Shown here piece after piece: positions 6,623-14,928 of a stretch of 15,966 nt of DNA. Below the pieces are notes generated by a model. That model saw only the letters and a program-made list of their open reading frames with translations, had not been told where the DNA came from and ran no database searches. Source of the DNA: Acidobacteriota bacterium (GTDB lineage Bacteria; Acidobacteriota; Terriglobia; UBA7540); assembly GCA_021827245.1 (NCBI GenBank), contig JAKAWN010000128.1, positions 1 to 15,966 on the forward strand. Reading direction: 5' to 3'. Every line of letters starts with the position of its first letter. Position 1 is the stretch's first letter. The position numbers and the translations under genes were made by a program.

Positions 6623-8557
6623 ATGGGGCTTGTCAATTCGAACATGTGGGGGATTATGAAATCAACGCAAGAAGAACATAGGAGGTTTACAATCGGCGGC
6701 CGGAGGGCCCTTCACGAAAGAGGTGGCAACCAAAGGTCTACCTTGCCTGCACGCTTTGCTGGTAGTGTTTTGACCCTGGTATGGTGTACGGCAATCCTGG
6801 CTGCATCGCAGCCCGCAACACTTAGAAACAGATTCCGGGGACGGGAGGTCTTTATTCAACACTGCGCCGTATGCCACCACGAAAACAGTGGGACACGTGC
6901 CCCGCTGCCAAGTGCGCTTCATCAAATGTCGTCCCAGGAGATTCTTGACGTACTTCAAAAGGGTGTAATGAAAGCGCAGGGTTCGCAGCTTACATCTTCC
7001 GAACGGCAGGAAGTGGCCGATTTTCTGGGCGGGAGCCACAGGGCTGCCCCTAAGATTACCACGGGATTCTGTGCTGAGAATTCCCCGGTTGCTGCAGGAA
7101 TCGCCAATTGGAACGGGTGGGGAAACGATCCCGAGAACCTGCGCTTCCAATCGGCCAGTGCGTCGGGTCTGAGCCCGGAACAAGTGAGAGACTTGAAGGT
7201 GAAGTGGGCATTCGGCTTTCCTGAGACCTCGACGGTTCAGCCGACCGTTTTTGACGGACGTGTGTTGGTTGGCAGCGAGGGAGGCGATGTTTATTCACTG
7301 AACGCCAAGACAGGATGCATTGAGTGGATATTTAAGGCATCCGCCGGCATCCGCTCAGCTATTTCCGTTTCAGCCAACGGCAAGGAAGCCTATGTGGGTG
7401 ATACCGACACCAACATTTACGCGATCAACATGGCGAAGGGAACCCTGATTTGGAAGAAACATGTGGGCGTACATCCCCTCGCCAGGATCACGGGCGCCCC
7501 CTTGCTCTTTAATGGGCGCCTCTACGTTTCTGTTTCGTCGGGCGAGGAAGGTGCTGCTACGAATCCGTACTACGCATGTTGCACCTTCCGAGGAAGTGTA
7601 GTCGCCCTGGACGCGGCGAGTGGAAAAGAGATCTGGAAATCTTACGCAATTCGCACAGTTCCAAAACTGACCGGCAAGAATGCACTGGGCATTCTAACCT
7701 GGGGACCTTCCGGTGCGGCCATATGGTCGACTCCCACCGCAGATGTCCAGCGTCATGCGATATACGTTGGAACCGGGAATAATTACTCCAATCCGGGAGA
7801 CGCCGACTCGGATGCAATCCAGGCGTTCGATACGAATACGGGGCACCGCCTGTGGTCGAGACAGATGACTCCCAACGACCGATGGACCGTCGCCTGCCTC
7901 CGTTCGAGTACATTCGACAGGACGAACTGCCCACCCAACCCCGGCCCCGATGCTGACTTCGGCTCCTCGCCGATTTTGACAACGCTTCCAAACGGCCGAA
8001 GCCTGATTATTGCGGGCCAGAAGTCAGGCATGGTGTACGCATTGGACCCTGCTCATGAGGGAAAGTTGGTCTGGGAAGTTCGGATCGGGAAGGGAGGACC
8101 GGAAGGCGGCGTCGAGTGGGGAGGTGCGGCGTACGGAGGACGAGTCTTTTTCCCAGTTTCAGATTGGAGGCAGTCGGAGCCCAATGCCGGCGGCGGCCTC
8201 GTCGCTCTCAATGCGGCGACAGGCGCAACGATCTGGCGTGCCGGGCCGATCCACACTTGTGACAAGAAGCGTGGGTGCAGTCCCGCCCAGATTGCTCCCG
8301 TCACCGTGATTCCCGGAGTGGTCTTTTCGGGGTCAGTAGACGGCCACCTGCGCGCTTACGATATGCGCAACGGCCATGTGATCTGGGACTTTAACACGAC
8401 ACGAGAGTTCAAAACGGTGGATGGCATCAAGGCGCATGGCGGTTCGCTGAATAAGAGCGGCCCCACGGTGGCTGACGGGATGCTCTACGTCGATAGCGGC
8501 AGCTTCATCGGTATGCCTGGTAACGTTTTGCTGGCGTTTTCGTTGGATGGGAAATGA
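6623..8557 (+). CDS. Cytochrome c / PQQ beta-propeller dehydrogenase (polyvinyl-alcohol dehydrogenase-like)
   Basis: A probable periplasmic quinoprotein alcohol dehydrogenase of 644 residues. A hydrophobic segment at ~46-62 looks like an export signal after a basic stretch. A short cytochrome c domain (~70-137) carries the heme motif CAVCH (81-85) and a candidate axial Met116 in GVMKAQ. From ~160 a PQQ-type propeller runs to the end, with blades such as VYSLNAKTGCIEW, YAINMAKGTLIW, VVALDAASGKEIW and LRAYDMRNGHVIW. The adjacent pair Cys319-Cys320 (YACCTFRGS) resembles the vicinal disulfide at the PQQ site of quinoprotein alcohol dehydrogenases. The heme domain in front of the propeller, the CCTFRGS segment and the size fit the polyvinyl-alcohol dehydrogenase (cytochrome) group. 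The true substrate may be another alcohol. The start is uncertain: ATG 6623, 6644 and 6656 are all in frame, and only 6656 has a GGGGGA nearby, placed very close. No PQQ biosynthesis genes are in view. Confidence 0.87.
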   Translation: MGLVNSNMWGIMKSTQEEHRRFTIGGRRALHERGGNQRSTLPARFAGSVLTLVWCTAILAASQPATLRNRFRGREVFIQHCAVCHHENSGTRAPLPSALHQMSSQEILDVLQKGVMKAQGSQLTSSERQEVADFLGGSHRAAPKITTGFCAENSPVAAGIANWNGWGNDPENLRFQSASASGLSPEQVRDLKVKWAFGFPETSTVQPTVFDGRVLVGSEGGDVYSLNAKTGCIEWIFKASAGIRSAISVSANGKEAYVGDTDTNIYAINMAKGTLIWKKHVGVHPLARITGAPLLFNGRLYVSVSSGEEGAATNPYYACCTFRGSVVALDAASGKEIWKSYAIRTVPKLTGKNALGILTWGPSGAAIWSTPTADVQRHAIYVGTGNNYSNPGDADSDAIQAFDTNTGHRLWSRQMTPNDRWTVACLRSSTFDRTNCPPNPGPDADFGSSPILTTLPNGRSLIIAGQKSGMVYALDPAHEGKLVWEVRIGKGGPEGGVEWGGAAYGGRVFFPVSDWRQSEPNAGGGLVALNAATGATIWRAGPIHTCDKKRGCSPAQIAPVTVIPGVVFSGSVDGHLRAYDMRNGHVIWDFNTTREFKTVDGIKAHGGSLNKSGPTVADGMLYVDSGSFIGMPGNVLLAFSLDGK

Positions 8558-8583
8558 AGCTGGTGGCAGGCATCACCGTGAAA

Positions 8584-8621
8584 GCGCCGCCGGGTTTGTC
8601 TTGCAACTAAACCCACGGCGC
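8584..8621 (+). terminator. Hairpin between the PQQ gene and the cupin operon
   Basis: GCGCCG and GGGTTT (8584-8597) pair with AAACCC and CGGCGC (8609-8621), a 12-pair stem with a small 2x1 internal loop and an 11-base loop. It begins 27 bases after the PQQ gene stop. It lacks a T-run, so it may separate the two units as an atypical terminator or act in the leader of the cupin operon. Confidence 0.4.
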
Positions 8622-8691
8622 GGGATGGCTGCCGGGCCACGGGACTTGGGCCCGCCGGGCCGCACGGTACTTATCGGCGAGCTTGGGCAAA

Positions 8692-8697
8692 AGGAGG
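8692..8697 (+). promoter_or_regulatory. Ribosome binding site of the first cupin gene
   Basis: AGGAGG seven bases before ATG 8705, in clean spacing. It fixes the start that gives an intact Tat signal. Confidence 0.8.
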
Positions 8698-8704
8698 GAG
8701 AAAA

Positions 8705-9691
8705 ATGAAACGGAGAACCTATTTAAAAACAATGCTGGCGGGGGCAGGGGCGATGGCGTTGCCGGGGGCAGCAGCAAGCCCCATGGCGGTGCCGGCGGAA
8801 GCAGAGGAGTCAAATGCCCTTGCTGCGCGCATAAAACATACCGATCCAAGTAAGTATCATCTGGGCCATTCGCACGACAGCGCTGGTGACATGGCTTGCG
8901 AGCGGCTTCTGCATAGAAATGATATGACTACTAATCTTTTATTCGTTGACCGTTGCGAAATCATGCCCGGAGGGGGTGTCGGCCACCACTTTCACAACCA
9001 TTGTGAGGAGATGTTTATTATCTTCGACAGTGAGGCACAATTTACGATCAACGGTCGAACCTCTTTGCTGAAAGGCCCGGTAGGCGCCCCTTGCGTGATG
9101 GGCCACTCTCACGCGATCTATAATCCGACAAAGAAGCCGGTACAATTCATGAATATTAACGTTTCCGCCGTCAAGGGACGGTATGACGCCTTTAACCTTG
9201 ATGATGCACGCGTCGGCGTTCCTCTCGATCCCATCCCGGTTTTTATGACCATGCATTTAGACAAGACACGGGTCCATCCGTCCAGCGGGCAGAGGCGACC
9301 AGGCCCGCTGAACGATTTTGATTTTCCGACCGACCAACTCTGGCCATACGAGAACTACCTCGGCGGGGAGGGGACCGTGTACTATCGCCGCTGCCTCCAC
9401 CCCACGGTTTTCCTCACTAACTGGTCCTACGTGGATCATCTTCTCCTGCCTGCAGGCACCTCGGAAGGGCGTCACCGGCACGTCGGCTTGGAGGAAATCT
9501 ATTATGTTATGAATGGAGATGGCCAAGTCGAGGTGAATGGGGCGACCACGACAATCAAGAAGGGCGATCTAGTGCCTGTGTACCTCAGCGAAATTCATTC
9601 ATTCCACAACAACGGTTCTGAGGATTTGGAACTCATGATTGTCGGTATTGCCACGCAGAAATGGGTTTTCGATACCGAGGTGGTGAAATGA
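8705..9691 (+). CDS. Tat-exported bicupin protein, copy 1
   Basis: A 328-residue protein with two cupin domains, probably a periplasmic metal-dependent protein of unknown substrate. Residues 3-8 (RRTYLK) and the following Ala/Gly-rich stretch to ~33 are a twin-arginine signal, implying folding and perhaps metal loading before export. Cupin 1 spans ~75-180: candidate ligands are His95, His97, Glu102 and His136 (HSHAIYN). Cupin 2 spans ~225-320: candidate ligands are His257, His259, Glu264 and His298 (EIHSFHN). Both domains therefore keep the His-His-Glu-His set. Position 109, a Gly in the cupin motif and in copy 2, is Ser here. The gene is roughly 85% identical to the next one by eye. Its stop overlaps the ATG of a 35-codon frame (ATGA at 9688-9691). 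Dioxygenase, isomerase or binding roles are all possible. Confidence 0.87.
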   Translation: MKRRTYLKTMLAGAGAMALPGAAASPMAVPAEAEESNALAARIKHTDPSKYHLGHSHDSAGDMACERLLHRNDMTTNLLFVDRCEIMPGGGVGHHFHNHCEEMFIIFDSEAQFTINGRTSLLKGPVGAPCVMGHSHAIYNPTKKPVQFMNINVSAVKGRYDAFNLDDARVGVPLDPIPVFMTMHLDKTRVHPSSGQRRPGPLNDFDFPTDQLWPYENYLGGEGTVYYRRCLHPTVFLTNWSYVDHLLLPAGTSEGRHRHVGLEEIYYVMNGDGQVEVNGATTTIKKGDLVPVYLSEIHSFHNNGSEDLELMIVGIATQKWVFDTEVVK

Positions 9692-9795
9692 CATTGCGTC
9701 CTTACGATCCCAATATTGGAGTCGTTACGCACAGACTAAGTGCTGTTCTTCATAGCATATCAGTGGCCGAGGAGGAAAAAGGAAATGGAGCGTAG
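9688..9795 (+). CDS. Possible 35-residue coupling ORF between the two cupin genes
   Basis: ATG 9688 overlaps the copy-1 stop as ATGA. The frame runs to a TAG at 9793-9795, 11 bases inside the next cupin gene (start 9785). It begins MTLRPYDPN and resembles no known domain. Its position would carry ribosomes from copy 1 to copy 2. The first codons echo the start of the metallo-beta-lactamase gene (MMLRSE), which follows copy 2 with the same ATGA overlap, so it may be a remnant of the duplicated unit. It could equally be a chance frame. Confidence 0.3.
   Translation: MTLRPYDPNIGVVTHRLSAVLHSISVAEEEKGNGA
9710..9719. repeat. Perfect 10-bp palindrome between the cupin genes
   Basis: CCAATATTGG reads identically on both strands and lies in the linker between the cupin copies. 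It may be a protein-binding site, but one isolated 10-mer is weak evidence. Confidence 0.25.
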
Positions 9796-10777
9796 AACCT
9801 GTTTAAAGACGATGTTAGCAGGAGCAGGGGCGATGGCGTTGCCGGGGGCGGCAGCAAGCCCAATGGCGGTACCGGCGGAAGCACAGAAGTCTAATACCCT
9901 TGCTGCGCGCATAAAACATACCGATCCAAGTAAGTATCGCAAGTACCATTCGCACGATAATCCTGGGTATATGGATTGCATGTACCCCTCGTTTGTGGTC
10001 AGCAACGATTTAACGACAAATCTGTTTTTTGTCGATCGTTGTGTGATGGAGCCGGGAGGAGGTGTTGGCCACCACTTTCACAACCATTGTGAGGAGATGT
10101 TTATTATTTTCGATGGTGAGGCGCAGTTTACGATTGATGGGCGGACCTCTTCCCTGAAAGGCCCGGTGGGTGCCCCATGCCGCATGGGCCATTCCCACGC
10201 CATCTACAATCCAACGGACAAGCCCGTACAATTCATGAACATCAATGTAACTGCCGTCAAGGGTCGATATGATGCTTTCAACCTTAACGACCCCCGCATA
10301 GGCGTCCCTCTCGATCCCATCCCGGTTTTTATGACCATGCATTTAGACGAGACGCGGGTCCATCCCTCCAGTGGGCAGAGGCGACCAAGCCCGCTGAGCG
10401 ATTTTGATGCTCCGACCGACCATCTCTGGCCTTACGAGAACTACCTTGGTGGGCAGGGGACCGTGTACTATCGCCGCTGCCTTCATCCCACGGTTTTTCT
10501 CACTAACTGGTCCTACGTGGATCATCTTCTCCTGCCCGCCGGCACCTCGGAAGGGCGTCACCGGCACGTCGGCTTGGAGGAAATCTATTATGTCATGAAT
10601 GGAAATGGCCAAGTCGAGGTGAATGGGGCGACCGCTGCAATCAAGAAGGGTGACGGTGTGCCGGTGTACCTCGGCGAAATTCATTCATTCCACAACAACG
10701 GTTCCGAAGATTTGGAACTCATGATTATCGGTATTGCCACGCAAAAATGGGTGCTGGACACTGAGGAGGTGAAATGA
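9785..10777 (+). CDS. Tat-exported bicupin protein, copy 2
   Basis: A 330-residue paralogue of the preceding gene with the same architecture. RRTCLK at 3-8 is the twin-arginine motif. Cupin 1 has candidate ligands His97, His99, Glu104 and His138; cupin 2 has His259, His261, Glu266 and His300. The signal peptide and most of cupin 2 are almost unchanged from copy 1. Residues ~52-75 differ strongly and include a 2-residue length change, just before the first barrel. The start is ATG 9785: AGGAGG at 9770-9775 lies 9 bases upstream and alignment with copy 1 begins there, while the in-frame ATG at 9740 would spoil the signal. The stop overlaps the next gene as ATGA at 10774-10777, so translation is probably coupled. 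The divergent patch suggests the two copies may have different substrates or partners. Confidence 0.87.
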   Translation: MERRTCLKTMLAGAGAMALPGAAASPMAVPAEAQKSNTLAARIKHTDPSKYRKYHSHDNPGYMDCMYPSFVVSNDLTTNLFFVDRCVMEPGGGVGHHFHNHCEEMFIIFDGEAQFTIDGRTSSLKGPVGAPCRMGHSHAIYNPTDKPVQFMNINVTAVKGRYDAFNLNDPRIGVPLDPIPVFMTMHLDETRVHPSSGQRRPSPLSDFDAPTDHLWPYENYLGGQGTVYYRRCLHPTVFLTNWSYVDHLLLPAGTSEGRHRHVGLEEIYYVMNGNGQVEVNGATAAIKKGDGVPVYLGEIHSFHNNGSEDLELMIIGIATQKWVLDTEEVK

Positions 10778-11889
10778 TGCTTCGCTCCGAGTTTCAACCA
10801 AGGTTCGACAAAAAATCTCCTGCTTTAAGGTGGTGGAAAATGTCCGATTGCGGTGTCGTTTCTAGCGTTAAGAAACTTCTCGTTGGCTTTATTGTCATTT
10901 TAGTTTTGCCCTTGGCCCTTACTGCGGCGTCCAAGCCTCTCCTGATTTATTTCATTGATGTAGAAGGGGGCCAGTCCACTTTGTTTGTTTCTCCTTCAGG
11001 GCAGTCGATGCTGATCGATACCGGCTGGCCGGATCACAATGGCCGCGATGCAAAGCGTATCGTGGCGGCAGCCCATGATGCGGGAATCCATCAAATAGAT
11101 TATCTGGTGATCACTCACTACCATGCGGATCATGTGGGTGGAGTGCCGAACCTTGCCGCCCTTATTCCCATCCGCAATTTTGTCGATCATGGCAAGCCGG
11201 TGAAAACGTATCATACCCCAGAGCTTTATCAGGCCTATCTGAAGGTCCGCAAAGAAGGGCATCACATCCTGGCGAAGCCGGGCATGCGAATTCCCATTCA
11301 GGGGATAAACGTCATCGTTTTGACTGCTGCCGGCAAGGAGATCGACCATTCACTTCCCGGCGGTGGCGAGCCCAACACTTATTGCCCGGCGACGTCCCAG
11401 CCGGCCAGGGATCATTCGGAGAACGCAGAGTCAGTCGGAGTGCTGGTCAGCTATGGAAAATTCCGGATGATCGATCTGGGTGACCTCCCCAGTTGGCCTG
11501 GAGAGCACGGTCTTGTCTGCCCCACGAACAAAGTGGGCCAGGTGGAAGTTTACCTTACCACGCAGCACGCTTATGCTGAATCGGGCGCAGCCTTTCTCGT
11601 CGATGCTTTGCGGCCTATTGTCGCCATCGCCAACAACGGCCAGCATAAGGGCGGAGCGCCGAAGGCGTTGCAAATTATCGATCAGTCGCCTGGCCTGGAA
11701 GGCTTCTGGGACCTGCACTACTCCGACTCCGCGGACAAGAATCTCAACGCGAGGCCGCCTTTCATCGCCAATCTGACCGAAAACCCGGATCATGGGTATT
11801 GGATCAAGGTGACGGCACACTCGGATGGCATATTCACTGTTACGAACCAGCGGAATGGAGAAAGCAAGACCTATCATCCTCGCAAATGA
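10774..11889 (+). CDS. Exported or membrane-anchored metallo-beta-lactamase-fold hydrolase (ComEC-like)
   Basis: A 371-residue protein with one hydrophobic segment at ~35-52, probably a signal peptide or anchor, and then a metallo-beta-lactamase fold. The core begins [19 protein letters not shown], typical of the soluble hydrolase part of ComEC/Rec2 proteins. The metal motif THYHADH gives His115, His117, Asp119 and His120. Asp237 (LGDL) and His265 (TTQHAY) are in place for the remaining ligands. The transmembrane channel part of ComEC is absent, so a role in DNA uptake does not follow. AGGAGGTGA at 10764-10772 serves ATG 10774 or 10777, and the start overlaps the copy-2 cupin stop. ATG 10840, with AAGGTGG upstream, would give a more conventional signal peptide and is a fair alternative. 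It is likely co-exported with the cupins. Its substrate (phosphoester, lactone or thioester) is unknown. Confidence 0.85.
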   Translation: MMLRSEFQPRFDKKSPALRWWKMSDCGVVSSVKKLLVGFIVILVLPLALTAASKPLLIYFIDVEGGQSTLFVSPSGQSMLIDTGWPDHNGRDAKRIVAAAHDAGIHQIDYLVITHYHADHVGGVPNLAALIPIRNFVDHGKPVKTYHTPELYQAYLKVRKEGHHILAKPGMRIPIQGINVIVLTAAGKEIDHSLPGGGEPNTYCPATSQPARDHSENAESVGVLVSYGKFRMIDLGDLPSWPGEHGLVCPTNKVGQVEVYLTTQHAYAESGAAFLVDALRPIVAIANNGQHKGGAPKALQIIDQSPGLEGFWDLHYSDSADKNLNARPPFIANLTENPDHGYWIKVTAHSDGIFTVTNQRNGESKTYHPRK

Positions 11890-11896
11890 GTTCGAC

Positions 11897-11902
11897 TATA
11901 AT
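11897..11902 (+). promoter_or_regulatory. Possible -10 box upstream of the permease gene
   Basis: A perfect TATAAT lies 7 bases after the metallo-hydrolase stop and 61 bases before the permease start. No good -35 box is found at 16-18 bases, so this is only a candidate start of a separate transcript. Confidence 0.3.
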
Positions 11903-11963
11903 GCGGAGGCGGTGAGTACAAGGATCGAGGATTCAACAGACTTCAAGGAGCGCTCAAGAGAAT

Positions 11964-13307
11964 ATGACGCCGAGCTACATCAAACAATCTGTTTCTGTAC
12001 CCGCAGACGGGCGAGCTCCCTGGTATAGAAACACCTTTCCGACCTACATGGGTATATTCCTGTGGGTTGGGTTCTACCTGAAGCTTGCGGGGCCGACCAT
12101 CGGCAGCGCCAGTCCTGGCGTTTGCCTTTGGGCATTGCTGGTGGCCGGAATTTTGTGCTTTGTCCTCTATTACTACGTTCCTGCGATGCTCGGGATGAAG
12201 ACCGGTCACCCTCTCTATGTTGTCGGGAGTTCCACTTTTGGCACGACAGGCGGATATCTGATCCCAGGCTTGCTGATGGGCTTACTGCAACTGGGCTGGG
12301 TTGCGGTTGTCGCATCGGTCTCTGCAAGCTTTATCCTGAAAGGTCTTCACGAAACGTCAAGAGGACTTTTCACCGTGATCGTGATTGTATGGATATACAG
12401 TCTTGCCTGGGTTGCAATCAAAGGTATCCGCTATGTCGGGCAGGCTGCCAAGTACTTGAATTGGATACCGCTCATTATGATTGTCATCGTGCTGTGGACC
12501 AACAAGGGCGGTATCGCGCGCTACACACCTCCCCATCACGACTCTTTGGCAGGTTTTCTGAGCGTGTTGACGATTGTCATTGGCTACTTTGCGACCGCCG
12601 GCGCGGCGGGCGCCGATTTTGGTATGAACAACCGGAATTCGAAGGACATTGTGCTGGGGGGTGTGTTTGGCATCGTTCTTGGGGTCGTCATTGCGGGCAG
12701 CCTCCCGATTCTTTCGGTGGCAGGGTATATTGGCAGACAGGCGGGGCCGATCAGCTACGACTACACGGCGGCTATAGCCAGCGTTGGCGTCCTGGCTCCC
12801 ATCATGTTCTTTCTTTTTGCCGCGGCGTCGATGGTGCCGACATGCTTTTCATCCTTTATTGCGTCGAACAGCTTCAGCACCATGTTGCCCCAGATTCCTC
12901 GATGGGTTTCGACGCTTGCGGGCGTGACCGTCAGCGCCATCCTGGCTATCACTGGCGTGGCTGGAAATCTCGTAGGCTTCTTTACAGTTGTTGGAGCATC
13001 TTTTGGTCCCATTTGCGGCGCCATGGCGGCGGATTACCTTCTTGCCGGCGGGCGGTGGTCGGGACCTCGCCGGGGGATTAACTGGGCAGGCTATGTTGCC
13101 TGGGCTATCGGTTTCCTCGTCGGCATCCCTGATCACATACCCGGAATGCCGTCCGTCTGGGTCAGAGCCGATAATCCCGCGATGCTGTATTCGTTTGTCG
13201 TCGGATTCTTCCTCTATCTGGTTCTGGCGGCGCTGGGTCTGCGGCCTGCCGTCATCGGCAAAGAAGACATCGGGCCGGTTACGGCAGTTGCAGGCAACGC
13301 CTCATGA
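11964..13307 (+). CDS. NCS1-type nucleobase/hydantoin permease (cytosine permease-like)
   Basis: An inner-membrane secondary transporter of 447 residues, mostly hydrophobic with about 12 helices. The N-terminus has APWYRNTFPTYMGIFLWVGF; GHPLYVVGSSTFGTTGGYL then leads into helix 3. A loop FGMNNRNSKDI and the tail with IPDHIPGMP are consistent with the NCS1/cytosine permease family, which imports purines, pyrimidines, hydantoins or related heterocycles with H+ or Na+. The size matches codB-type proteins. The start is ATG 11964; the ribosome site is poor (AAGGAG 13 bases upstream). Amidohydrolase and ABM genes follow after a 400-base decayed region, suggesting the imported compound is their substrate. 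Substrate identity cannot be read from the sequence. Confidence 0.85.
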   Translation: MTPSYIKQSVSVPADGRAPWYRNTFPTYMGIFLWVGFYLKLAGPTIGSASPGVCLWALLVAGILCFVLYYYVPAMLGMKTGHPLYVVGSSTFGTTGGYLIPGLLMGLLQLGWVAVVASVSASFILKGLHETSRGLFTVIVIVWIYSLAWVAIKGIRYVGQAAKYLNWIPLIMIVIVLWTNKGGIARYTPPHHDSLAGFLSVLTIVIGYFATAGAAGADFGMNNRNSKDIVLGGVFGIVLGVVIAGSLPILSVAGYIGRQAGPISYDYTAAIASVGVLAPIMFFLFAAASMVPTCFSSFIASNSFSTMLPQIPRWVSTLAGVTVSAILAITGVAGNLVGFFTVVGASFGPICGAMAADYLLAGGRWSGPRRGINWAGYVAWAIGFLVGIPDHIPGMPSVWVRADNPAMLYSFVVGFFLYLVLAALGLRPAVIGKEDIGPVTAVAGNAS

Positions 13308-13665
13308 CTTGTGGAAGTCAGAGTTGCAAGGCACTAAGAGAATTGCTTCATGATTCGCCGGCGGCGTAGCTTGCTGAGGCGATCATTGGGCGGCCAAAGT
13401 TCCTTGACGAGAGGTGTACGCGAGAGGCTCTGCGACGGAGCAGGAGCGATTCTGTAAGAGACCTGTTGCAGAAGAGGGGAGCCGCTGTGGCAATGGGTGC
13501 TCCGGCGACATGCGAATCCAAGAGTGTGGCTACTACGTTGGGACCGCTGCCGGCAAACGCCAAGTGATTTTTGCGACCGTTGGGCACAATGTTCGCACGA
13601 TATGGCAGGCGGAGTATTTCAAGCTGTAGAAGAACGCCGTTCGCTGGCTCCTCAGGGCAATCTGA
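13304..13665 (+). pseudogene. Decayed gene with a ThuA-like C-terminal remnant
   Basis: An ATG at 13304 overlaps the permease stop as ATGA but closes after 21 codons. Further on, one frame reads GKRQVIFATVGHNVRTIWQ, then AEYFKL, a TAG (13627-13629), then KNAVRWLLRAI and TGA (13663-13665). Read through the TAG, this resembles the end of ThuA-like (class I glutamine-amidotransferase-fold) proteins, where a GRVFYTALGH-type strand is followed by a helix and an IRWA-type end. The remnant is about 360 bases, against ~700-800 for a whole gene, and start and end are in different frames, so deletions or frameshifts must have occurred. Assignment rests on pattern memory only. The alternative is non-coding DNA with a chance match. 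Confidence 0.4.
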
Positions 13666-13701
13666 CTGAGAAAATTGACGAGCCGGCAGCGGAAAAACTC
13701 G

Positions 13702-13709
13702 AGGAGGTG
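13702..13709 (+). promoter_or_regulatory. Ribosome binding site fixing the amidohydrolase start
   Basis: AGGAGGTG just before ATG 13714. It selects this ATG over the in-frame TTG at 13675, which would add 13 residues unlike any amidohydrolase N-terminus. Confidence 0.8.
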
Positions 13710-13713
13710 TTTG

Positions 13714-14466
13714 ATGGCAAGAACTTTGAAGGTAGTTGACGCTCATGCACACCTGGGAGAATGTTGCGTTTTCGGCTTGCTGACGACTGAGGAACAATTG
13801 GTCCGGCGCATGGACGAGAGCGGCATTGATGCCACCATCGTGCAGCCGTTTCCGGGAGCGAAAAACGCCGCGGAGACTCACGACCGGATTGCGGAGCTTT
13901 GCGCGAAGTATCCGGGCCGTTTTTTTGGTCTGGCGAGCGTCAGCCCGCACGGTGATTTCGATACTTATCGCCGGGAAGTGGAGAGATGTGTCCGCGATCT
14001 GCACTTTGTCGGCGTTAAGCTCCACACCATCGGCCACAGTGTGAACCCACTCACAGAAGACGGTGACCGTGTGTTTTCAACCGCAAACGAACTGGGAATT
14101 CCGGTGATGGTTCACACCGGCCCGGGGGTTCCTTTTGCTTTGCCCTCGCTGTGCATTCCGGCAGCCAAGAAATATCCTGGCTTAAACATCATTCTGGCGC
14201 ATGCTGGATTCGCCGTTTTTTCGGCCGGAGCCCAAGTGGCGGCTTCGGTCTGCAGCAATCTCTTTCTAGAAACTTCCTGGTCGATTGGCGATGATATCCG
14301 CTGGATGATTTCTACGATTGGTGCGGATCGCGTCATGCTGGGAACGGATTCGCCGACCAACGTTCCAGTGGAAGTGGCGAAATACAAAGCGCTGGATCTT
14401 GAGCCGGAAGTTTATGACAAGGTGATGGGCGGCAATGCCATCAACGTATTCAAGCTTTCGTCGTGA
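13714..14466 (+). CDS. Amidohydrolase-2 family metal-dependent hydrolase
   Basis: A cytoplasmic TIM-barrel protein of 250 residues of the amidohydrolase-related family, which contains hydrolases and non-oxidative decarboxylases. The metal and catalytic signature is in order: DAHAH at 9-13 (His11, His13), GVKLH at 100-104 (Lys102), VHTG at 133-136 (His134), LAHAG at 161-165 (His163) and GTDSP at 210-214 (Asp212). The segment ELCAKYPGRFFGLASV at ~61-76 is typical of the family. It is short for the group (usually 270-340). No signal peptide is present. The next gene begins 7 bases after the stop, so the two are co-translated. With the upstream permease and the IclR gene it suggests breakdown of an imported aromatic or heterocyclic compound. 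That role is inferred. Confidence 0.88.
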   Translation: MARTLKVVDAHAHLGECCVFGLLTTEEQLVRRMDESGIDATIVQPFPGAKNAAETHDRIAELCAKYPGRFFGLASVSPHGDFDTYRREVERCVRDLHFVGVKLHTIGHSVNPLTEDGDRVFSTANELGIPVMVHTGPGVPFALPSLCIPAAKKYPGLNIILAHAGFAVFSAGAQVAASVCSNLFLETSWSIGDDIRWMISTIGADRVMLGTDSPTNVPVEVAKYKALDLEPEVYDKVMGGNAINVFKLSS

Positions 14467-14473
14467 GGTGAAA

Positions 14474-14758
14474 ATGTTCGTGTTGAACGTGGATCTACAA
14501 GTGAAGCCGGGGGCTGAGCAGAATCTTGAGAAGACTTACGTCGAGACGTTCCGACCGGCCATTTCACGGCAGGAAGGGTTTCTCTCGGTAAACCTCTTGC
14601 GCCCCCGGGACGAGGCGAAGGACTATATCCTCAGCATCGTGTTTGAAGATCGAACCCGGCAGCAGAAATGGGTCGCGACCGAACTTCACCAGAAGGTCTG
14701 GTCGCAGATAGAAGCCCTCTGTGCCGGCTATGGGGTCAAGAGTTACGACGCTGTCTGA
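14474..14758 (+). CDS. Small antibiotic-biosynthesis-monooxygenase (ABM) fold protein
   Basis: A 94-residue single-domain protein with the dimeric ferredoxin-like pattern of the ABM family. It opens MFVLNVDLQVKPGAEQNLEK and continues with FRPAISRQEGFLSVNLLRP, DYILSIVFED and a final helix with VWSQIEALC. Family members include cofactor-free monooxygenases, quinol oxygenases and proteins of unknown role. The start is ATG 14474: GAGGTG lies directly upstream, seven bases separate it from the amidohydrolase stop, and alignment to the fold begins there; the frame upstream to 14435 overlaps the previous gene. It is probably cytoplasmic and partners the amidohydrolase. Confidence 0.8.
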   Translation: MFVLNVDLQVKPGAEQNLEKTYVETFRPAISRQEGFLSVNLLRPRDEAKDYILSIVFEDRTRQQKWVATELHQKVWSQIEALCAGYGVKSYDAV

Positions 14759-14928
14759 CCTGGGGATGGGGCTGCTGCGCCGCGATAGAAGACCCTGCCT
14801 CGAGGGCTGCCGAGCTGCAAGTTCTCGACTCCCGTGAGTTCGTGTGCGCCAGCCCTCAAGATAATTGAGCCGTTCACTTCGGCCAGGCAGCCCGACCGCA
14901 CAGGACCAGAGCATGCTGCAGGAGCCTG

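Noticed and set aside
13348..14037. 229-codon minus-strand frame across the decayed region and the amidohydrolase gene
   Set aside because: It opposes an amidohydrolase with all catalytic motifs, and its product has no domain pattern.
14759..14928. Bidirectional terminator between the ABM and IclR genes
   Set aside because: Convergent genes make one likely, but the only pairing seen is a 5-bp stem (CTCAA/TTGAG) without T-runs, too weak to list as a feature.
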